Assembly (NCBI GenBank): GCA_966186435.1
Contig: CBIFWW010000055.1
Coordinates: 1-19,469, forward strand
Length of the DNA stretch: 19,469 nucleotides
Direction of reading: 5' to 3'
Source: CBIFWW01 sp966186435
Lineage (GTDB): Bacteria > Pseudomonadota > Gammaproteobacteria > Enterobacterales > Enterobacteriaceae
The stretch's first letter is position 1, and every line of letters begins with the position of its first letter. Both the position numbers and the translations under genes were made by a program. The notes beneath the pieces were generated by a model. The model was not told where the DNA came from. It ran no database searches and was given only the letters and a program-made list of their open reading frames with translations. This document shows, piece by piece, positions 6,742-14,750 of this stretch.

Positions 6742-7707
6742 ATGGTTCTGGCTACGGCCCTATTAATAATCGGTTTATTCCTGGTGGTTTATGGCGCTGA
6801 CCGTTTGGTGTTTGCCGCCTCGGTATTATGCCGCTCCATGAGGATATCGCCGCTGATTATCGGTATGACCGTAGTGAGTATCGGCACTTCTTTACCAGAA
6901 ATTATGGTGGCAACCGCCGCCGGGCTGCATGGTCAATTGGATGTGGCCGTCGGTATTGGTCTGGGTTCCAATATCATCAATATCCTGCTCATTCTCGGTC
7001 TGGCTGCATTGCTGCACCCATTTACCGTGCATTCTGATATTCTGCGCCGCGAATTACCATTAATGTTATTGGCAACCGTGATTTGTGGCCTGCTAATGGC
7101 CGACGGCACCTTAAGCCGGTTGGACGGCGTGATTCTTTGGGCCGGAGCGATAGCGTATTTGATTTTTGTGATTCGTATTGCCCGCCATGGTAATGACAGT
7201 CTGACACGCGAACAAATCGCCGAGCTTCCTTGTGAGGCAAGCCGGCCAGTGGCGTTTCTATGGCTTAGCGTGGCGCTGATTATCATGCCAATGGCCACCC
7301 GTATGGTGATCGATAATGCTATGGTGCTGGCCAACTATTTTGGCCTGAGCGATATGGTGATCGGCATGACGGTAATAGCTATTGGCACCAGCCTGCCGGA
7401 GTTAGCCACCGCCATTGCCGGGGCGCGGAAAGGCGAGGATGACATTGCGATTGGCAATATCATTGGCTCGAACATTTTCAATATCTTCATTGTGTTGGGT
7501 ATCCCCGCCCTGCTGTCACCCGGGAGTCTCAACCCGATAGCCTTCGGGCGCGAATACTGGGTGATGTTGGCAGCGAGTGTGGCCTTGAGCGTGCTGTGCT
7601 GGCGCAAATCGGACCAAATCGGCAGAATTGCCGGCACATTGTTAATTTGTGGGTTTATAGCCTGGATATCGTCGGTGTTTCTAATGGTGCCGGATATCAC
7701 GGGATAA
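6742..7707 (+). CDS. yrbG: CaCA-family cation/calcium exchanger YrbG
   Basis: YrbG is an inner-membrane antiporter-like protein of the Ca2+:cation antiporter family; its physiological substrate in E. coli is unsettled. It has 321 residues, against 325 in E. coli. Two homologous halves are visible. The first alpha-repeat has GTSLPE at 48-53 followed by GLGSNIINI; the second has GTSLPE near 215-220 followed by GNIIGSNIFNI. About ten hydrophobic segments fill the rest. The acidic residue of each GTSLPE is the expected ion-coordinating site. The ATG at 6742 is preceded by AAAGGA. It heads the kdsDC-lptCAB operon, as in E. coli, although its role has no established link to LPS. Confidence 0.93.
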   Translation: MVLATALLIIGLFLVVYGADRLVFAASVLCRSMRISPLIIGMTVVSIGTSLPEIMVATAAGLHGQLDVAVGIGLGSNIINILLILGLAALLHPFTVHSDILRRELPLMLLATVICGLLMADGTLSRLDGVILWAGAIAYLIFVIRIARHGNDSLTREQIAELPCEASRPVAFLWLSVALIIMPMATRMVIDNAMVLANYFGLSDMVIGMTVIAIGTSLPELATAIAGARKGEDDIAIGNIIGSNIFNIFIVLGIPALLSPGSLNPIAFGREYWVMLAASVALSVLCWRKSDQIGRIAGTLLICGFIAWISSVFLMVPDITG

Positions 7708-7720
7708 TCGAGAATAAACT

Positions 7721-8707
7721 ATGTCACTTCATGATTTGCAGCCGAGTTTTGACTTTCAGCAAACGGGTAAAGACGTCCTGAGAATTGAACGTGAAGGCCT
7801 GGCACAGCTCGATCAATACATTAATGACGACTTCACCCGCGCCTGTGAAAAAATCTTTTATTGCGGCGGTAAAGTGATCGTCATGGGGATGGGCAAATCC
7901 GGTCACATTGGCCGTAAGATGGCCGCCACCTTTGCCAGCACCGGCACCCCGTCCTTCTTTGTGCACCCGGGGGAAGCTAGCCATGGCGACTTAGGTATGG
8001 TGACCCATCAGGATGTGGTTATTGCCATTTCTAATTCTGGTGAGTCCAACGAAATACTGGCACTTATCCCGGTGCTGAAACGGCTGCATATCCCCTTGAT
8101 TTGTATAACTGCCCGGCCGGAAAGCAGCATGGGCCGCGCCGCTGACGTGCACCTATGTATTTCCGTTCCCCAGGAAGCCTGCCCTTTGGGCCTGGCACCC
8201 ACCTCCAGCACCACCGCCACCCTGGTGATGGGTGATGCCCTGGCCGTGGCACTGCTGACGGCAAGAGGCTTTACTGCGGAAGACTTCGCCCTCTCCCACC
8301 CGGGTGGCGCACTGGGCCGCAAACTGCTACTACGGGTGAGCGATATCATGCACACCGGTGGCGAAATCCCCCATGTTAGCCAAGACGCTTCTCTGCGCGA
8401 TGCCTTACTGGAGATTACCCGTAAGAATTTGGGGATGACGGTAATTTGCGATGACCTGATGAAGATCGAAGGTATCTTTACCGATGGTGACTTACGCCGG
8501 GTGTTTGATATGGGGGCTGACTTAAACCAGCTGCTGATTCGCGACGTGATGACCCCAGGCGGCATCCGCGTTCGCCCAGAAATTCTCGCTGTTGATGCCT
8601 TAAATCTAATGCAATCCCGCCACGTTACTTGCGTGCTGGTAGCCGATGGCGATCAGTTAATCGGCGTGCTGCATATGCACGATCTGCTGCGCGCCGGCGT
8701 TGTTTAA
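7721..8707 (+). CDS. kdsD: D-arabinose 5-phosphate isomerase
   Basis: KdsD interconverts ribulose 5-phosphate and arabinose 5-phosphate, the first step of Kdo synthesis for LPS. It has 328 residues, identical in length to E. coli. An N-terminal SIS sugar-isomerase domain (about 40-180) carries GMGKSGHIG at 56-64 with Lys59, His88 in EASHGD, and ISNSGES near 104. The catalytic-site histidine region FALSHPGGALGRKLL lies near 190. Two CBS domains follow, about 207-265 and 275-328. It starts 13 nt after yrbG, with GAGAATAAACT before the ATG. Cytosolic. Confidence 0.96.
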   Translation: MSLHDLQPSFDFQQTGKDVLRIEREGLAQLDQYINDDFTRACEKIFYCGGKVIVMGMGKSGHIGRKMAATFASTGTPSFFVHPGEASHGDLGMVTHQDVVIAISNSGESNEILALIPVLKRLHIPLICITARPESSMGRAADVHLCISVPQEACPLGLAPTSSTTATLVMGDALAVALLTARGFTAEDFALSHPGGALGRKLLLRVSDIMHTGGEIPHVSQDASLRDALLEITRKNLGMTVICDDLMKIEGIFTDGDLRRVFDMGADLNQLLIRDVMTPGGIRVRPEILAVDALNLMQSRHVTCVLVADGDQLIGVLHMHDLLRAGVV

Positions 8708-8724
8708 AGAAAGGAAATGGGCTA

Positions 8725-9291
8725 ATGAACCACCAGCAAACCACCCAGGACACCTGTTATGGCCCGGTAGACACCTTGGTCATCCGCAAGGCTAAGCAGG
8801 TCAAACTACTTATTCTGGATGTGGATGGCGTGATGTCCGATGGCTTAATTTTTATGGGCAATAATGGTGAAGAGTTAAAAGCTTTTAACGTCCGCGATGG
8901 TTATGGCATCCGCTGTGCGCTGACCTCCGACATTGAGGTCGCCATTATAACGGGGCGTAAAGCTAAGCTTCTGGAAGATCGTTGTGCCACACTGGGTATT
9001 ACGCACCTTTATCAGGGTCAGTCTGATAAACTGATCGCATTCAGTGAATTAATGAATAAACTTGCCCTAAGCGCCAATCAGATCGCCTATGTGGGTGACG
9101 ATCTGATCGATTGGCCAGTGATGGCGCAAGTGGGCCTGAGCGTAGCAGTGGCGGATGCGCATCCGTTGCTGCTTCCTAAAGCAGATTATGTCACGCGTAT
9201 AAGCGGTGGCCGTGGTGCAGTGCGCGAAGTATGTGACCTGTTGCTAATGGCACAAGGTAAGCTGGATGAGGCCAAAGGGCAGTCAATATGA
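8725..9291 (+). CDS. kdsC: 3-deoxy-D-manno-octulosonate 8-phosphate phosphatase
   Basis: This HAD-superfamily phosphatase hydrolyses Kdo-8-phosphate to Kdo. It has 188 residues, equal to E. coli. HAD motif I is DVDGVMSDG with Asp32 and Asp34, motif II is the threonine in IITGRKA, and motif III is GDDLIDWPVM. The short cap-less form is a tetramer in characterised relatives. I chose the ATG at 8725, preceded by AAAGGAAA, because it gives the 188-residue protein with the CYGPV block in place. The frame is open upstream to 8629, but that stretch overlaps kdsD and has no family match. The stop overlaps the lptC start as ATGA. Confidence 0.96.
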   Translation: MNHQQTTQDTCYGPVDTLVIRKAKQVKLLILDVDGVMSDGLIFMGNNGEELKAFNVRDGYGIRCALTSDIEVAIITGRKAKLLEDRCATLGITHLYQGQSDKLIAFSELMNKLALSANQIAYVGDDLIDWPVMAQVGLSVAVADAHPLLLPKADYVTRISGGRGAVREVCDLLLMAQGKLDEAKGQSI

Positions 9292-9863
9292 GTAAAACCA
9301 GGCGTTGGGTTATTATTGTTTTAGCTTTGGCTGTATTAGTGCTGATTGGCATTAATCTGACCGATCGGGATGAAACCGCGCCGGTGGCGGTTAATAACAA
9401 TGAGCCTACCTACCAAAGCGATCATTCAACCACTCAGGTATATAGCCCGGAAGGCGCGTTGAATTATAATCTGGTGGCTGAGCACGTTGATTATTATGGC
9501 AATACTGCTATTTCCTGGTTTACCAATCCAGTATTGACCACTTATGACACCAACCAGGTAGATACCTGGAATATTAAAGCCGATCGCGCCAAGTTGACTA
9601 AAGATCGGATGCTTTATCTCTATGGTCACGTAGAGTTACTCGCGTTGACGGCTGATTCACAGCTCCGCCGCGTGACCACAGAAAGTGCAACTATTAACCT
9701 CGTTACCCAAGATGTGACTTCCGATGATGAAGTGACATTGTATGGCACGACATTTAATTCTAACGGCCTGAAGATGCGTGGCAACTTACGCAGCAAAAAT
9801 GCAGAGCTGATTGATAAGGTCAGAACCTCATATGAAATCCAGAATAAACAAACTCAGCCTTAA
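9288..9863 (+). CDS. lptC: LPS export system protein LptC
   Basis: LptC is a bitopic inner-membrane protein that receives LPS from LptB2FG and passes it to LptA on the trans-envelope bridge. It has 191 residues, as in E. coli. A single N-terminal membrane segment lies at about 6-25 (WVIIVLALAVLVLIGINLT). The periplasmic beta-jellyroll follows from about residue 55, and the conserved C-terminal edge LRGNL-KNAELIDKVRTSYE contacts LptA. The start overlaps the kdsC stop by four bases (ATGA) and its end overlaps lptA by 32 nt. Confidence 0.96.
   Translation: MSKTRRWVIIVLALAVLVLIGINLTDRDETAPVAVNNNEPTYQSDHSTTQVYSPEGALNYNLVAEHVDYYGNTAISWFTNPVLTTYDTNQVDTWNIKADRAKLTKDRMLYLYGHVELLALTADSQLRRVTTESATINLVTQDVTSDDEVTLYGTTFNSNGLKMRGNLRSKNAELIDKVRTSYEIQNKQTQP
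9781..9810 (+). promoter_or_regulatory. candidate sigma-E promoter for lptA-lptB inside lptC
   Basis: GCAACTT (9781-9787) differs from the sigma-E -35 consensus GGAACTT at one base. It is followed after 17 bp by AGCTGA (9805-9810), close to the -10 TCTGA type. E. coli has a sigma-E-dependent promoter upstream of lptA within this operon. The overlapping coding sequence is strongly conserved, so the motif could also be coincidental. Confidence 0.35.
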
Positions 9864-10377
9864 GTTATTACTGACCAGCACTCTGTTGGCCATCAGCCTG
9901 CCTGCACTGGCTGTGGAGGGTGATACCGATCAGCCGATTCACATTGAGTCCGATCATCAGTCACTGGATATGCAGGGTAATGTCGCTACTTTTACCGGTA
10001 ATGTGGTCGTCACCCAGGGGACGATCAAAATCAACGCCGATAAAGTGGTGGTAACGCGTCCAGGCGGTGAATCAGGCAAGGAAACCGTCGATGGTTACGG
10101 TAACCCAGCCACCTTCTATCAGATGCAGGACAGCGGTAAGCCAGTGAAAGGCCACGCTGCCCATATGCACTATGAATTACAGAATGACTTCGTGGTACTG
10201 ACCGGGAAGGCCTATTTGGAGCAGCAGGACAGCAATATCACCGGTGACAAAATCACTTACCTCGTAAAAGAACAGAAGATGCAAGCTTACAGCGACAAAG
10301 GTAAACGTGTGACCACCGTCCTGGTACCGTCCCAGCTTCAGGACAAAAACGGCGCATCTCAGAAAAAGAGTAACTAA
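9832..10377 (+). CDS. lptA: periplasmic LPS-bridge protein LptA
   Basis: LptA forms the periplasmic filament connecting LptC at the inner membrane to LptD at the outer membrane. It has 181 residues, against 185 in E. coli. The Sec signal peptide is residues 1-27, ending SLPALA, with cleavage before VEGDTDQP. The OstA-like beta-jellyroll includes IHIESDHQSLDMQGNVATFTGNV and GTIKINADKVVVTRPGG. The ATG at 9832 was chosen for the signal peptide and the E. coli-like MK-NKLSL start. The first 32 nt overlap the end of lptC in another frame. The C-terminal tail after DKNG is slightly shorter than in E. coli. Confidence 0.96.
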   Translation: MKSRINKLSLKLLLTSTLLAISLPALAVEGDTDQPIHIESDHQSLDMQGNVATFTGNVVVTQGTIKINADKVVVTRPGGESGKETVDGYGNPATFYQMQDSGKPVKGHAAHMHYELQNDFVVLTGKAYLEQQDSNITGDKITYLVKEQKMQAYSDKGKRVTTVLVPSQLQDKNGASQKKSN

Positions 10378-10382
10378 CAGCT

Positions 10383-11108
10383 ATGTCAGAATTAATCGCA
10401 AAGAACCTGGCTAAGGCCTATAAAGGCCGCCGCGTGGTAGAAGATGTTAGTCTGGCGGTAAAATCCGGCGAGATCGTTGGTCTGTTAGGGCCAAACGGTG
10501 CCGGTAAAACCACCACGTTCTACATGGTGGTTGGGATCGTCCCCAGGGATGCCGGTAATATCATCATTGATGACGAAGATATTAGCCTGCTGCCGCTACA
10601 CGCTCGCGCCCGCCGGGGGATTGGCTATCTGCCCCAGGAAGCCTCTATTTTCCGCCGTCTGAGCGTTTACGACAATCTGATGGCCGTGCTGCAAATTCGT
10701 GACGACCTCACCACAGAGCAGCGTGAAGACCGCGCTAACGAGCTGCTGGAAGAGTTTCATATTGAGCACCTGCGCGACAACATGGGCCAGTCTCTGTCCG
10801 GTGGTGAACGCCGCCGTGTTGAGATCGCCCGTGCGCTAGCCGCCAATCCTAAATTTATTCTGCTGGATGAACCCTTTGCTGGGGTTGACCCGATTTCGGT
10901 TATCGATATCAAAAAGATTATCGAGCACCTACGCGACAGCGGACTGGGTGTATTGATTACCGACCACAACGTTCGCGAAACCTTAGCGGTATGTGAGCGT
11001 GCTTATATCGTGAGCCAGGGGCATATGATCGCCCACGGGTCCCCTCACGAGATCCTTGAGAATGAGCAAGTTAAGCGCGTCTATCTTGGGGAAGAGTTCA
11101 GACTCTGA
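10383..11108 (+). CDS. lptB: LPS export ABC transporter ATP-binding protein LptB
   Basis: LptB is the cytosolic ATPase that with LptF and LptG extracts LPS from the inner membrane. It has 241 residues, as in E. coli. Walker A is GPNGAGKTT at 36-44 (Lys42), the Q-loop is in YLPQEASIF near 85, the signature LSGGERRR is at 138-145, Walker B FILLDE ends at Glu163, and the switch His195 is in ITDHNVRE. It starts 5 nt after lptA. lptF and lptG are not in the window; in E. coli they are at a separate locus. Confidence 0.97.
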   Translation: MSELIAKNLAKAYKGRRVVEDVSLAVKSGEIVGLLGPNGAGKTTTFYMVVGIVPRDAGNIIIDDEDISLLPLHARARRGIGYLPQEASIFRRLSVYDNLMAVLQIRDDLTTEQREDRANELLEEFHIEHLRDNMGQSLSGGERRRVEIARALAANPKFILLDEPFAGVDPISVIDIKKIIEHLRDSGLGVLITDHNVRETLAVCERAYIVSQGHMIAHGSPHEILENEQVKRVYLGEEFRL

Positions 11109-11135
11109 TAGGGTAAGGGTAATCACAGCATAATT

Positions 11136-11160
11136 AAGGCGCCTGAGGTGCCTTTATTAT
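11136..11160 (+). terminator. hairpin between lptB and rpoN, possible attenuator
   Basis: AAGGCGCC (11136-11143), loop TGA, GGTGCCTT (11147-11154) is an 8-bp stem with one G-T wobble, followed by TATTATG. The T-run is short and broken, so partial termination is likely. That would leave some lptB read-through into rpoN. Confidence 0.5.
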
Positions 11161-11207
11161 GTTGAAAGCTATTAAGATTTACCGACCTGAGGATGTTGGC
11201 TCTGAAT

Positions 11208-12641
11208 ATGAAGCAAGGTTTACAACTCCGGCTAAGTCAACAGCTGGCCATGACGCCACAATTGCAGCAAGCGATCCGCTTGTTGCAATTGTCTACACTT
11301 GAACTCCAGCAAGAGCTTCAGCAGGCGTTAGAAAGTAATCCTCTGCTAGAACAAACCGACAACCATCAAGAGATCGATACCCCCGCCGAGCAGGAAACCG
11401 AAGTGCTGGATAGCCGGGATGCGCTCGAACAAAAAGAGCTGCCCGATGATTTGCCCCTCGATGCCAGCTGGGATGAGCTATACACCGCCGGGACCCCTTC
11501 CGGTACCGGTGCTGATTACTATGATGAAGAGTTACCCGTCTACCAGGGCGAAACCACTCAATCCCTTCAGGATTACTTAATGTGGCAGGTGGAGTTAACC
11601 CCGTTTTCCGAAACCGATAAAGCCATCGCTACCTCCATCGTTGATGCCGTGGATGAAACCGGCTATCTGACGGTTTCGCTGGATGAAATCCGCGAGAGTA
11701 TTGGTGATGAAGAACTGACCCTTGAAGAGTGTGAGGCGGTTCTTAAGCGGGTTCAGCGTTTCGATCCCATTGGCGTGGCCGCCCGTGATCTACGTGATTG
11801 CCTGTTAGTTCAGCTTTCCCAGTACGATCCCAAAACAGAGTATCTGTCCCAGGCTCGTGACATTGTCAGCGAACATCTGGATCTGCTGGCGAACCATGAC
11901 TTCCGATCGCTGATGCGCATCACCCGTTTCAAAGAGGATGTGCTGAAACAAGCCGTCAATTTGATCCAGTCACTGGATCCACGCCCCGGGCAATCGATCC
12001 AAACCAGCGAGCCAGAATACGTCATCCCTGATGTGCTGGTCCGTAAGCACCAGGGGGTTTGGGCCGTTGAGTTAAACGGGGACAGTATTCCGCGTTTATC
12101 CATCAACCAGCAGTATGCGGCGATGGGCGGGAACGCCCGCAATGACAACGACAGCCAGTATATCCGCAGCAATCTCCAGGAGGCCCGTTGGCTGATTAAG
12201 AGCCTGGAGAGCCGCAATGACACCCTATTACGGGTGAGCCGCTGTATTGTCGAGCAGCAGCAGGCGTTCTTTGAAAAGGGCGAAGAATATATGAAGCCGA
12301 TGGTGCTGGCAGATATTGCCCAGGCCGTCGAGATGCACGAATCTACAATCTCCCGCGTGACGACACAAAAGTATCTCCATAGCCCGCGCGGGATTTTTGA
12401 ACTGAAATATTTCTTCTCCAGCCATGTCAGTACCGAGGGCGGTGGCGAAGCCTCCTCCACGGCCATACGTGCGCTGGTTAAGAAGTTAATCGCGGCGGAA
12501 AACCCTGCGAAACCCCTGAGTGACAGTAAACTTACTACCATACTCTCCGATCAAGGCATTATGGTGGCAAGACGTACTGTGGCTAAATACCGTGAGTCAT
12601 TATCGATTCCTCCATCAAACCAGCGTAAACAGTTGGTTTGA
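11208..12641 (+). CDS. rpoN: RNA polymerase sigma-54 factor
   Basis: RpoN directs RNA polymerase to -24/-12 promoters that need enhancer-binding ATPases, including nitrogen assimilation genes. It has 477 residues, as in E. coli. The glutamine- and leucine-rich region I covers about 1-50, an acidic region II about 60-110 and the core-binding region about 120-300. The helix-turn-helix is near 367-386 (ESTISRVTTQKY) and the RpoN box ARRTVAKYRE is at 454-463. The ATG at 11208 matches E. coli; an in-frame ATG at 11193 would add MLALN. Oddly, the only good purine-rich ribosome site, TGAGGA (11188-11193), is 14 nt from the chosen ATG and abuts the earlier one. Confidence 0.96.
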   Translation: MKQGLQLRLSQQLAMTPQLQQAIRLLQLSTLELQQELQQALESNPLLEQTDNHQEIDTPAEQETEVLDSRDALEQKELPDDLPLDASWDELYTAGTPSGTGADYYDEELPVYQGETTQSLQDYLMWQVELTPFSETDKAIATSIVDAVDETGYLTVSLDEIRESIGDEELTLEECEAVLKRVQRFDPIGVAARDLRDCLLVQLSQYDPKTEYLSQARDIVSEHLDLLANHDFRSLMRITRFKEDVLKQAVNLIQSLDPRPGQSIQTSEPEYVIPDVLVRKHQGVWAVELNGDSIPRLSINQQYAAMGGNARNDNDSQYIRSNLQEARWLIKSLESRNDTLLRVSRCIVEQQQAFFEKGEEYMKPMVLADIAQAVEMHESTISRVTTQKYLHSPRGIFELKYFFSSHVSTEGGGEASSTAIRALVKKLIAAENPAKPLSDSKLTTILSDQGIMVARRTVAKYRESLSIPPSNQRKQLV

Positions 12642-12662
12642 ATCAACCATAAGGAAGACACT

Positions 12663-12950
12663 ATGCAGCTCAATATCACTGGAAATAACGTCGAGATCAC
12701 CGAAGCGCTTCGTGAGTTTGTTCAAACTAAATTTGCCAAGCTCGAACAGTATTTTGAGAGAATTAACCAAGTCTACATTGTGTTGAAAGTGGAGAAGGTC
12801 ACACATCTTGCAGATGCGACCCTGCACGTTAATGGCGGTGAGATCCACGCCAGTGCAGAAGGCCAGGATATGTATGCAGCCATTGATGGATTGATCGATA
12901 AGCTGGCAAGACAGCTCACTAAACATAAAGACAAATTAAAACAACACTAA
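12663..12950 (+). CDS. hpf: ribosome hibernation promoting factor
   Basis: HPF (YhbH) binds the 30S mRNA channel and promotes 100S ribosome dimers in stationary phase together with Rmf. This is the short form, with 95 residues like E. coli HPF and no long C-terminal dimerisation domain. The N-terminal MQLNITGNNVEIT beta strand and the basic C-terminal DKLARQLTKHKDKLKQH are nearly identical to E. coli. It starts 21 nt after rpoN behind AAGGAAG. A stable hairpin follows its stop. Confidence 0.97.
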   Translation: MQLNITGNNVEITEALREFVQTKFAKLEQYFERINQVYIVLKVEKVTHLADATLHVNGGEIHASAEGQDMYAAIDGLIDKLARQLTKHKDKLKQH

Positions 12951-12972
12951 TTGTCCAGGTGTGATTGCTCCG

Positions 12973-13006
12973 TGCGGCCCGCTTATCCTTATGATAGCGG
13001 GCCGCA
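12973..13006 (+). other. GC-rich hairpin between hpf and ptsN
   Basis: TGCGGCCCGC (12973-12982) pairs perfectly with GCGGGCCGCA (12997-13006). An inner TATC/GATA pairing with one bulged T extends the stem around the loop CTTAT. The outer flanks GATTGC (12963-12968) and GCAATC can also compete for pairing. There is no T-run after it, so it looks like an RNA-stability or processing element protecting the hpf 3' end rather than a terminator. Confidence 0.7.
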
Positions 13007-13029
13007 ATCGCAAAAACCCAGGTGAACTT

Positions 13030-13530
13030 ATGATGAATAACGATTCAACTCTACAACTAAGTAATGTCCTGAATCTGGAATGCACCCGTAACGATGTGCA
13101 TTGCCAGAGCAAAAAGCGCGCCCTGGAAATCATTAGCGAACTGGCCGCCAAACAACTGGGGCTTCCCCCTCAGTTGGTGTTTGAGGCTGTGCTAACCCGT
13201 GAACGTATGGGCAGTACCGGCATCGGGAATGGTATCGCTATCCCCCACGGTAAACTTGAAGAAGACACCCTACGTGCAGTGGGTGTGTTTATCCGGCTTG
13301 AAGCCCCGATAGCCTTTGACGCCATCGACAACCAGCCTGTAGATTTACTCTTTGCGTTATTGGTACCAGCCGACCAAACCAAAACCCATTTGCATACCTT
13401 GTCGCTGGTTGCTAAACGTCTGGCAGACAAAACGATCTGTCGCCGCCTGCGCGCTGCGCAAAGCGATGAAGAGCTTCACCAAATCATTACTGAAAGCGAA
13501 ACGCCTTCAGAAGACACTCAAGAGAGTTAA
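13030..13530 (+). CDS. ptsN: PTS IIA-Ntr (nitrogen regulatory IIA protein)
   Basis: EIIA-Ntr is the terminal phosphoacceptor of the regulatory nitrogen PTS (PtsP-NPr-PtsN). It controls potassium transport and sensing and other targets through its phosphorylation state. It has 166 residues, against 163 in E. coli. The phosphorylated histidine is His73 in GIAIPHGKLEED. Of the tandem ATGs at 13030 and 13033, the first keeps the E. coli numbering (His73) and aligns MMNND with MTNND; AGGTGA at 13020-13025 serves either. The C-terminal tail past ITESE is divergent and a few residues longer than in E. coli. Cytosolic. Confidence 0.95.
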   Translation: MMNNDSTLQLSNVLNLECTRNDVHCQSKKRALEIISELAAKQLGLPPQLVFEAVLTRERMGSTGIGNGIAIPHGKLEEDTLRAVGVFIRLEAPIAFDAIDNQPVDLLFALLVPADQTKTHLHTLSLVAKRLADKTICRRLRAAQSDEELHQIITESETPSEDTQES

Positions 13531-13583
13531 TCGTTGATGCTGTGTAAGCATTCACGGCAGGTTACAAGTAGGAGAGATAATTC

Positions 13584-14438
13584 ATGGTGCTGATGATTGT
13601 CAGCGGCCGCTCTGGTTCAGGGAAGTCTGTAGCCTTGCGTGCACTGGAAGACATGGGGTTCTACTGCGTTGATAACTTGCCGGTGGACTTGCTTCCCGAT
13701 CTGGCAAGCACCCTGGCCGACCGTCAGACCTCGGCGGCGGTAAGCATTGATGTGCGTAATATGCCGGAGTCTCCGGAGGTGTTTGAGCGCGCAATGGACG
13801 CATTACCAGAAGGGTTCTCCCCTCAGTTGCTGTTCCTTGATGCCGACCGCAATACGCTGATTCGCCGCTATAGCGACACCCGCCGCCTACACCCGCTTTC
13901 CAGTAAAAATTTGTCCCTGGAAAGTGCTATTGATGAAGAAAGCAACCTGCTGGAGCCACTGCGCTCCCGGGCTGACTTAATCATCGATACTTCAGAAATG
14001 TCGGTACATGAGTTGGCAGAAATGTTGCGTACCCGCCTTTTGGGCAAGCGCGAGCGGGAGCTAACCATGGTTTTTGAATCCTTCGGGTTTAAACACGGTA
14101 TTCCTATTGATGCGGATTACGTTTTTGATGTGCGTTTCCTGCCTAACCCGCATTGGGATCCGAAGCTGCGCCCAATGACAGGCCTAGATAAACCTGTGGC
14201 CGCCTTCCTCGACAGGCATACCGAAGTACACAATTTTATTTATCAAACCCGTAGCTATCTTGAGCTTTGGTTACCGATGCTGGAAACCAATAATCGTAGC
14301 TACTTAACGGTGGCAATCGGCTGTACCGGGGGTAAGCACCGTTCGGTGTATGTGGCCGAACAGCTGGCGGACTATTTCCGGTCGCGGGGTAAGAATGTGC
14401 AATCCCGCCACCGTACTCTGGAAAAACGTAAAACATGA
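13584..14438 (+). CDS. rapZ: RNase adapter protein RapZ
   Basis: RapZ binds the sRNA GlmZ and delivers it to RNase E, tuning glucosamine-6-phosphate synthase (GlmS) to envelope demand. It has 284 residues, as in E. coli. An N-terminal P-loop, GRSGSGKS, is at 8-15. The C-terminal domain carries the conserved GCTGGKHRSVYVAEQLADYF at about 247-266, followed by the basic RNA-binding tail RSRGKNVQSRHRTLEKRK. The start is preceded by TAGGAGAG. The stop overlaps the npr start as ATGA, implying coupling. Confidence 0.97.
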   Translation: MVLMIVSGRSGSGKSVALRALEDMGFYCVDNLPVDLLPDLASTLADRQTSAAVSIDVRNMPESPEVFERAMDALPEGFSPQLLFLDADRNTLIRRYSDTRRLHPLSSKNLSLESAIDEESNLLEPLRSRADLIIDTSEMSVHELAEMLRTRLLGKRERELTMVFESFGFKHGIPIDADYVFDVRFLPNPHWDPKLRPMTGLDKPVAAFLDRHTEVHNFIYQTRSYLELWLPMLETNNRSYLTVAIGCTGGKHRSVYVAEQLADYFRSRGKNVQSRHRTLEKRKT

Positions 14439-14707
14439 CAGTCAAACAGAGCGTAGAAATCACTAACCGGTTGGGCATGCACGCCCGCCCGGCGATGAAG
14501 CTATTCGAACTGGTGCAGAGCTTTGATGCGGAAGTGCTGCTGCGTAATGAAGCGGGTACTGAAGCCGAAGCCAGCAGCGTCATCGCCTTGCTGATGCTGG
14601 ATTCAGCCAAGGGCGGGCAGATTGAAATTGAAGCCAGCGGCCCCCAGGAGCAAGAAGCCCTGGCGGCGGTTATCGCGTTATTTAATGCGGGCTTCGACGA
14701 AGACTAG
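14435..14707 (+). CDS. npr: phosphocarrier protein NPr
   Basis: NPr (PtsO) is the HPr-like carrier that passes phosphate from PtsP (EI-Ntr) to PtsN. It has 90 residues, the E. coli length. The phosphorylation site is His16 in LGMHARPAMKL. The HPr fold shows the SVIALLMLDSAKGGQIEIEASG block, with the second conserved region near 46-65. It overlaps rapZ by four bases and ends about 20 nt before a strong terminator, so it is the last gene of the long plus-strand series. Confidence 0.97.
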   Translation: MTVKQSVEITNRLGMHARPAMKLFELVQSFDAEVLLRNEAGTEAEASSVIALLMLDSAKGGQIEIEASGPQEQEALAAVIALFNAGFDED

Positions 14708-14727
14708 CTATCAATATATCGTGATCC

Positions 14728-14750
14728 AGCGGCCCCTAGGCCGCTTTTTT
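14728..14750 (+). terminator. intrinsic terminator after npr
   Basis: AGCGGCC (14728-14734), loop CCTA, GGCCGCT (14739-14745), then a run of six T (14745-14750). This is a textbook rho-independent terminator for the rpoN-npr transcript. Its T-run overlaps the mtgA stop codon on the other strand, where the hairpin lacks a T-run. Confidence 0.93.

Noticed and set aside
8008..8565. A 185-codon open frame on the minus strand
   Set aside because: Antisense shadow of kdsD with no supporting start signal or homology.
11810..12541. A 243-codon open frame on the minus strand
   Set aside because: It lies antisense inside rpoN, which is fully conserved; composition is low-complexity Ser/Arg-rich with no recognisable domain.
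12973..13006. REP/BIME-type repetitive element
   Set aside because: The GC-rich hairpin superficially resembles a REP unit but lacks the REP consensus and no second copy is seen in the window.
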